Assembly: GCA_049582805.1 (NCBI GenBank)
Contig: JBAUUR010000141.1
Coordinates: forward strand, 1 to 14,823
Direction of reading: 5' to 3'
DNA length: 14,823 nt
Source of the DNA: CAVXFS01 sp049582805
GTDB taxonomy: Bacteria > Pseudomonadota > Gammaproteobacteria > Burkholderiales > Gallionellaceae
The position numbers and the translations under genes were made by a program. Each line of letters opens with the position of its first letter. The first letter of the stretch is position 1. Under the pieces are notes generated by a model. It searched no databases, was not told the DNA's origin, and worked only from the letters and a program-made list of their open reading frames with translations. This document shows positions 13,913-14,823 of this stretch, piece by piece.

Positions 13913-13950
13913 CATGGCCATTCGACTAAACATGCAAACGACGCATGTTA
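13913..13950 (+). repeat. Direct repeat copy 2 (start region of the SDR gene)
   Basis: This is the second copy of the 38-base repeat. It covers both candidate start codons of the SDR gene (13914 and 13932) and its first codons. The four differences from copy 1 are single substitutions with no length change, so the duplication is not brand new or has been reshaped since. Confidence 0.8.
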
Positions 13951-14711
13951 AGTCGCTGGTCATCACCGGGGCATCCAGTGGGCTTGGCCGGGCGCTGGCG
14001 CAACATTACCTGGAACAGGGCGCGGTGGTGGGGGCCATCGCGCGCCGCGCCGATGCGCTGCAATCCCTTGCAGACCGATACCCCGGACAGGTTTTTCCCT
14101 ACGCACTGGACGTGCGCAATGCCCTTGCCTTGCAGGCTGCGGCGCAGGATTTTATCGCCCGTGCTGGCGTGCCTGACATCGTGATCGCCAATGCAGGCGT
14201 AAGCATCGGCACACTCACCAGATATTCGAAAGATGTGGATGTCTTCCAAAGTGTGATGGACGTCAACGTGCTCGGTGCAGTAAAGACATTTCAGCCGTTT
14301 GTCGAAGCGATGCGGCAGGCTGGTCATGGCAAGCTGGTCGGCATCGCCAGCGTTGCGGGTTTTCGCGGTCTGCCGGGTGCTGGTGCATACTCGGCATCCA
14401 AGGCTGCGTTGATCTCCTATCTGGAAAGTTTGCGCGTGGAATTGCACGGCAGCGGCGTGGGTGTGGTGACCATCTGTCCCGGATACATCAAGACGCCGCT
14501 GACAGCCATCAACCCTTACACCATGCCGTTCATACTCGAGGCCGACGATGCGGTGCGGCGTATCGCGCGGGTGATTGCGAGCGGCAAATCATTTGCTGTT
14601 GTGCCCTGGCAGATGGCGCTGGTCGGGCGGGTGCTGAAGTTGCTGCCGAACTGGCTGTATGACTTGCTGTTCGTCCGCGCCCCGCGCAAGCCGCGGAATG
14701 ATAATGGATAG
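13932..14711 (+). CDS. Short-chain dehydrogenase/reductase
   Basis: The 259-residue classical SDR has the NAD(P) site TGASSGLG at residues 12-19, IANAGVS for fold stability, and the catalytic set Ser140, Tyr153 and Lys157 (YSASK). CPGYIKTPL follows the active site. Arg-Arg at the end of strand 2 (IARRADAL) hints at NADP preference. The C-terminal part has a hydrophobic stretch (MALVGRVLKLLPNWLYDLLF) that may associate with membranes, as in lipid-modifying SDRs. The substrate is unknown. No convincing ribosome binding site precedes either ATG (13914, 13932). I prefer 13932 because SDRs usually begin a few residues before the first strand. The start region is duplicated upstream, which may have altered its translation signals. 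Confidence 0.85.
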   Translation: MQTTHVKSLVITGASSGLGRALAQHYLEQGAVVGAIARRADALQSLADRYPGQVFPYALDVRNALALQAAAQDFIARAGVPDIVIANAGVSIGTLTRYSKDVDVFQSVMDVNVLGAVKTFQPFVEAMRQAGHGKLVGIASVAGFRGLPGAGAYSASKAALISYLESLRVELHGSGVGVVTICPGYIKTPLTAINPYTMPFILEADDAVRRIARVIASGKSFAVVPWQMALVGRVLKLLPNWLYDLLFVRAPRKPRNDNG

Positions 14712-14823
14712 CTATACATAGCGACAGAAATCGTAGCGAGCGGGCCGACATTGGGGGAGCCCGGAGCGCAGGCACCGGAATGTACACAGAAGTACATGAG
14801 GATGCCGAGCACCGCGCGACGCC
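14711..14823. other. Hairpin-rich non-coding stretch at the right edge
   Basis: No gene is visible. GCTAT/ATAGC at 14711-14722 is a near-palindrome overlapping the SDR stop. ATGTAC (14780-14785) pairs with GTACAT (14792-14797), enclosed by GGCACC/GG-A-TGCC at 14771-14776 and 14800-14806, giving a layered stem-loop. This looks like an intergenic repeat or structured 3' region continuing past the window. Confidence 0.45.

Noticed and set aside
13750..13950. Two near-identical 38-base repeats, possibly a minimal CRISPR array
   Set aside because: Only two units, a 125-base hairpin-rich spacer, no cas genes, and the repeat is the start of a protein-coding gene.

Overview
The window looks like a chromosome segment of a betaproteobacterium, most likely a Nitrosomonadales-type lithotroph (Gallionellaceae or Sulfuricellaceae are the best guesses). 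The reasons are the housekeeping block argS - SPOR protein - dsbA - SDR, the ArgS signature MSTRSG in place of KMSKS, a moderate GC content, and a quinone/cytochrome c electron-transfer cluster built from NrfD, a four-cluster ferredoxin-like subunit and multihaem cytochromes. The taxonomic call is inference; there is no rRNA or other decisive marker.

Region 1 (1 to about 2250) is accessory and visibly more AT-rich than the rest. It starts with the 5' part of an IS5-type transposase on the minus strand, cut by the window edge. An intact Mrr-type restriction endonuclease (550-1425) and a shortened DGQHR/DndB-like ORF (1508-1978) follow. I read this as an eroded defence island next to an insertion sequence.

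Region 2 (2259-3308) holds one conserved protein that I recognise as Sfum_1244-like. It is followed by a hairpin and a 330-base regulatory-looking gap with a perfect 8-bp dyad.

Region 3 (3643-8368) is the most interesting part, a same-strand redox cluster. In order it encodes a stand-alone CheY-like receiver, an 84-residue twin-arginine protein, a Tat-exported four-[4Fe-4S] subunit, a ten-helix NrfD/PsrC/DsrP-type quinone-interacting membrane protein, a secreted tetrahaem cytochrome c, a 78-residue protein of unknown function, and a small secreted class I cytochrome c. Together they could move electrons between the quinone pool and periplasmic cytochromes. No molybdopterin, nitrite-reductase or DsrK/DsrM-type subunit is present in the window, so the direction of electron flow and the substrate cannot be read from here. 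The small Tat protein repeats the N-terminal architecture of the FeS subunit.

Region 4 (8743-14711) is ordinary chromosome: an FAD-linked 2-hydroxyacid dehydrogenase, a small lipoprotein, argS with an extended -10 promoter, a SPOR-domain membrane protein, dsbA with a good terminator, and a short-chain dehydrogenase. The dsbA-SDR gap contains a 34/38-base direct duplication of the SDR start region around a 125-base hairpin-rich insert. The last 110 bases are another hairpin-rich, apparently non-coding stretch that runs off the window.
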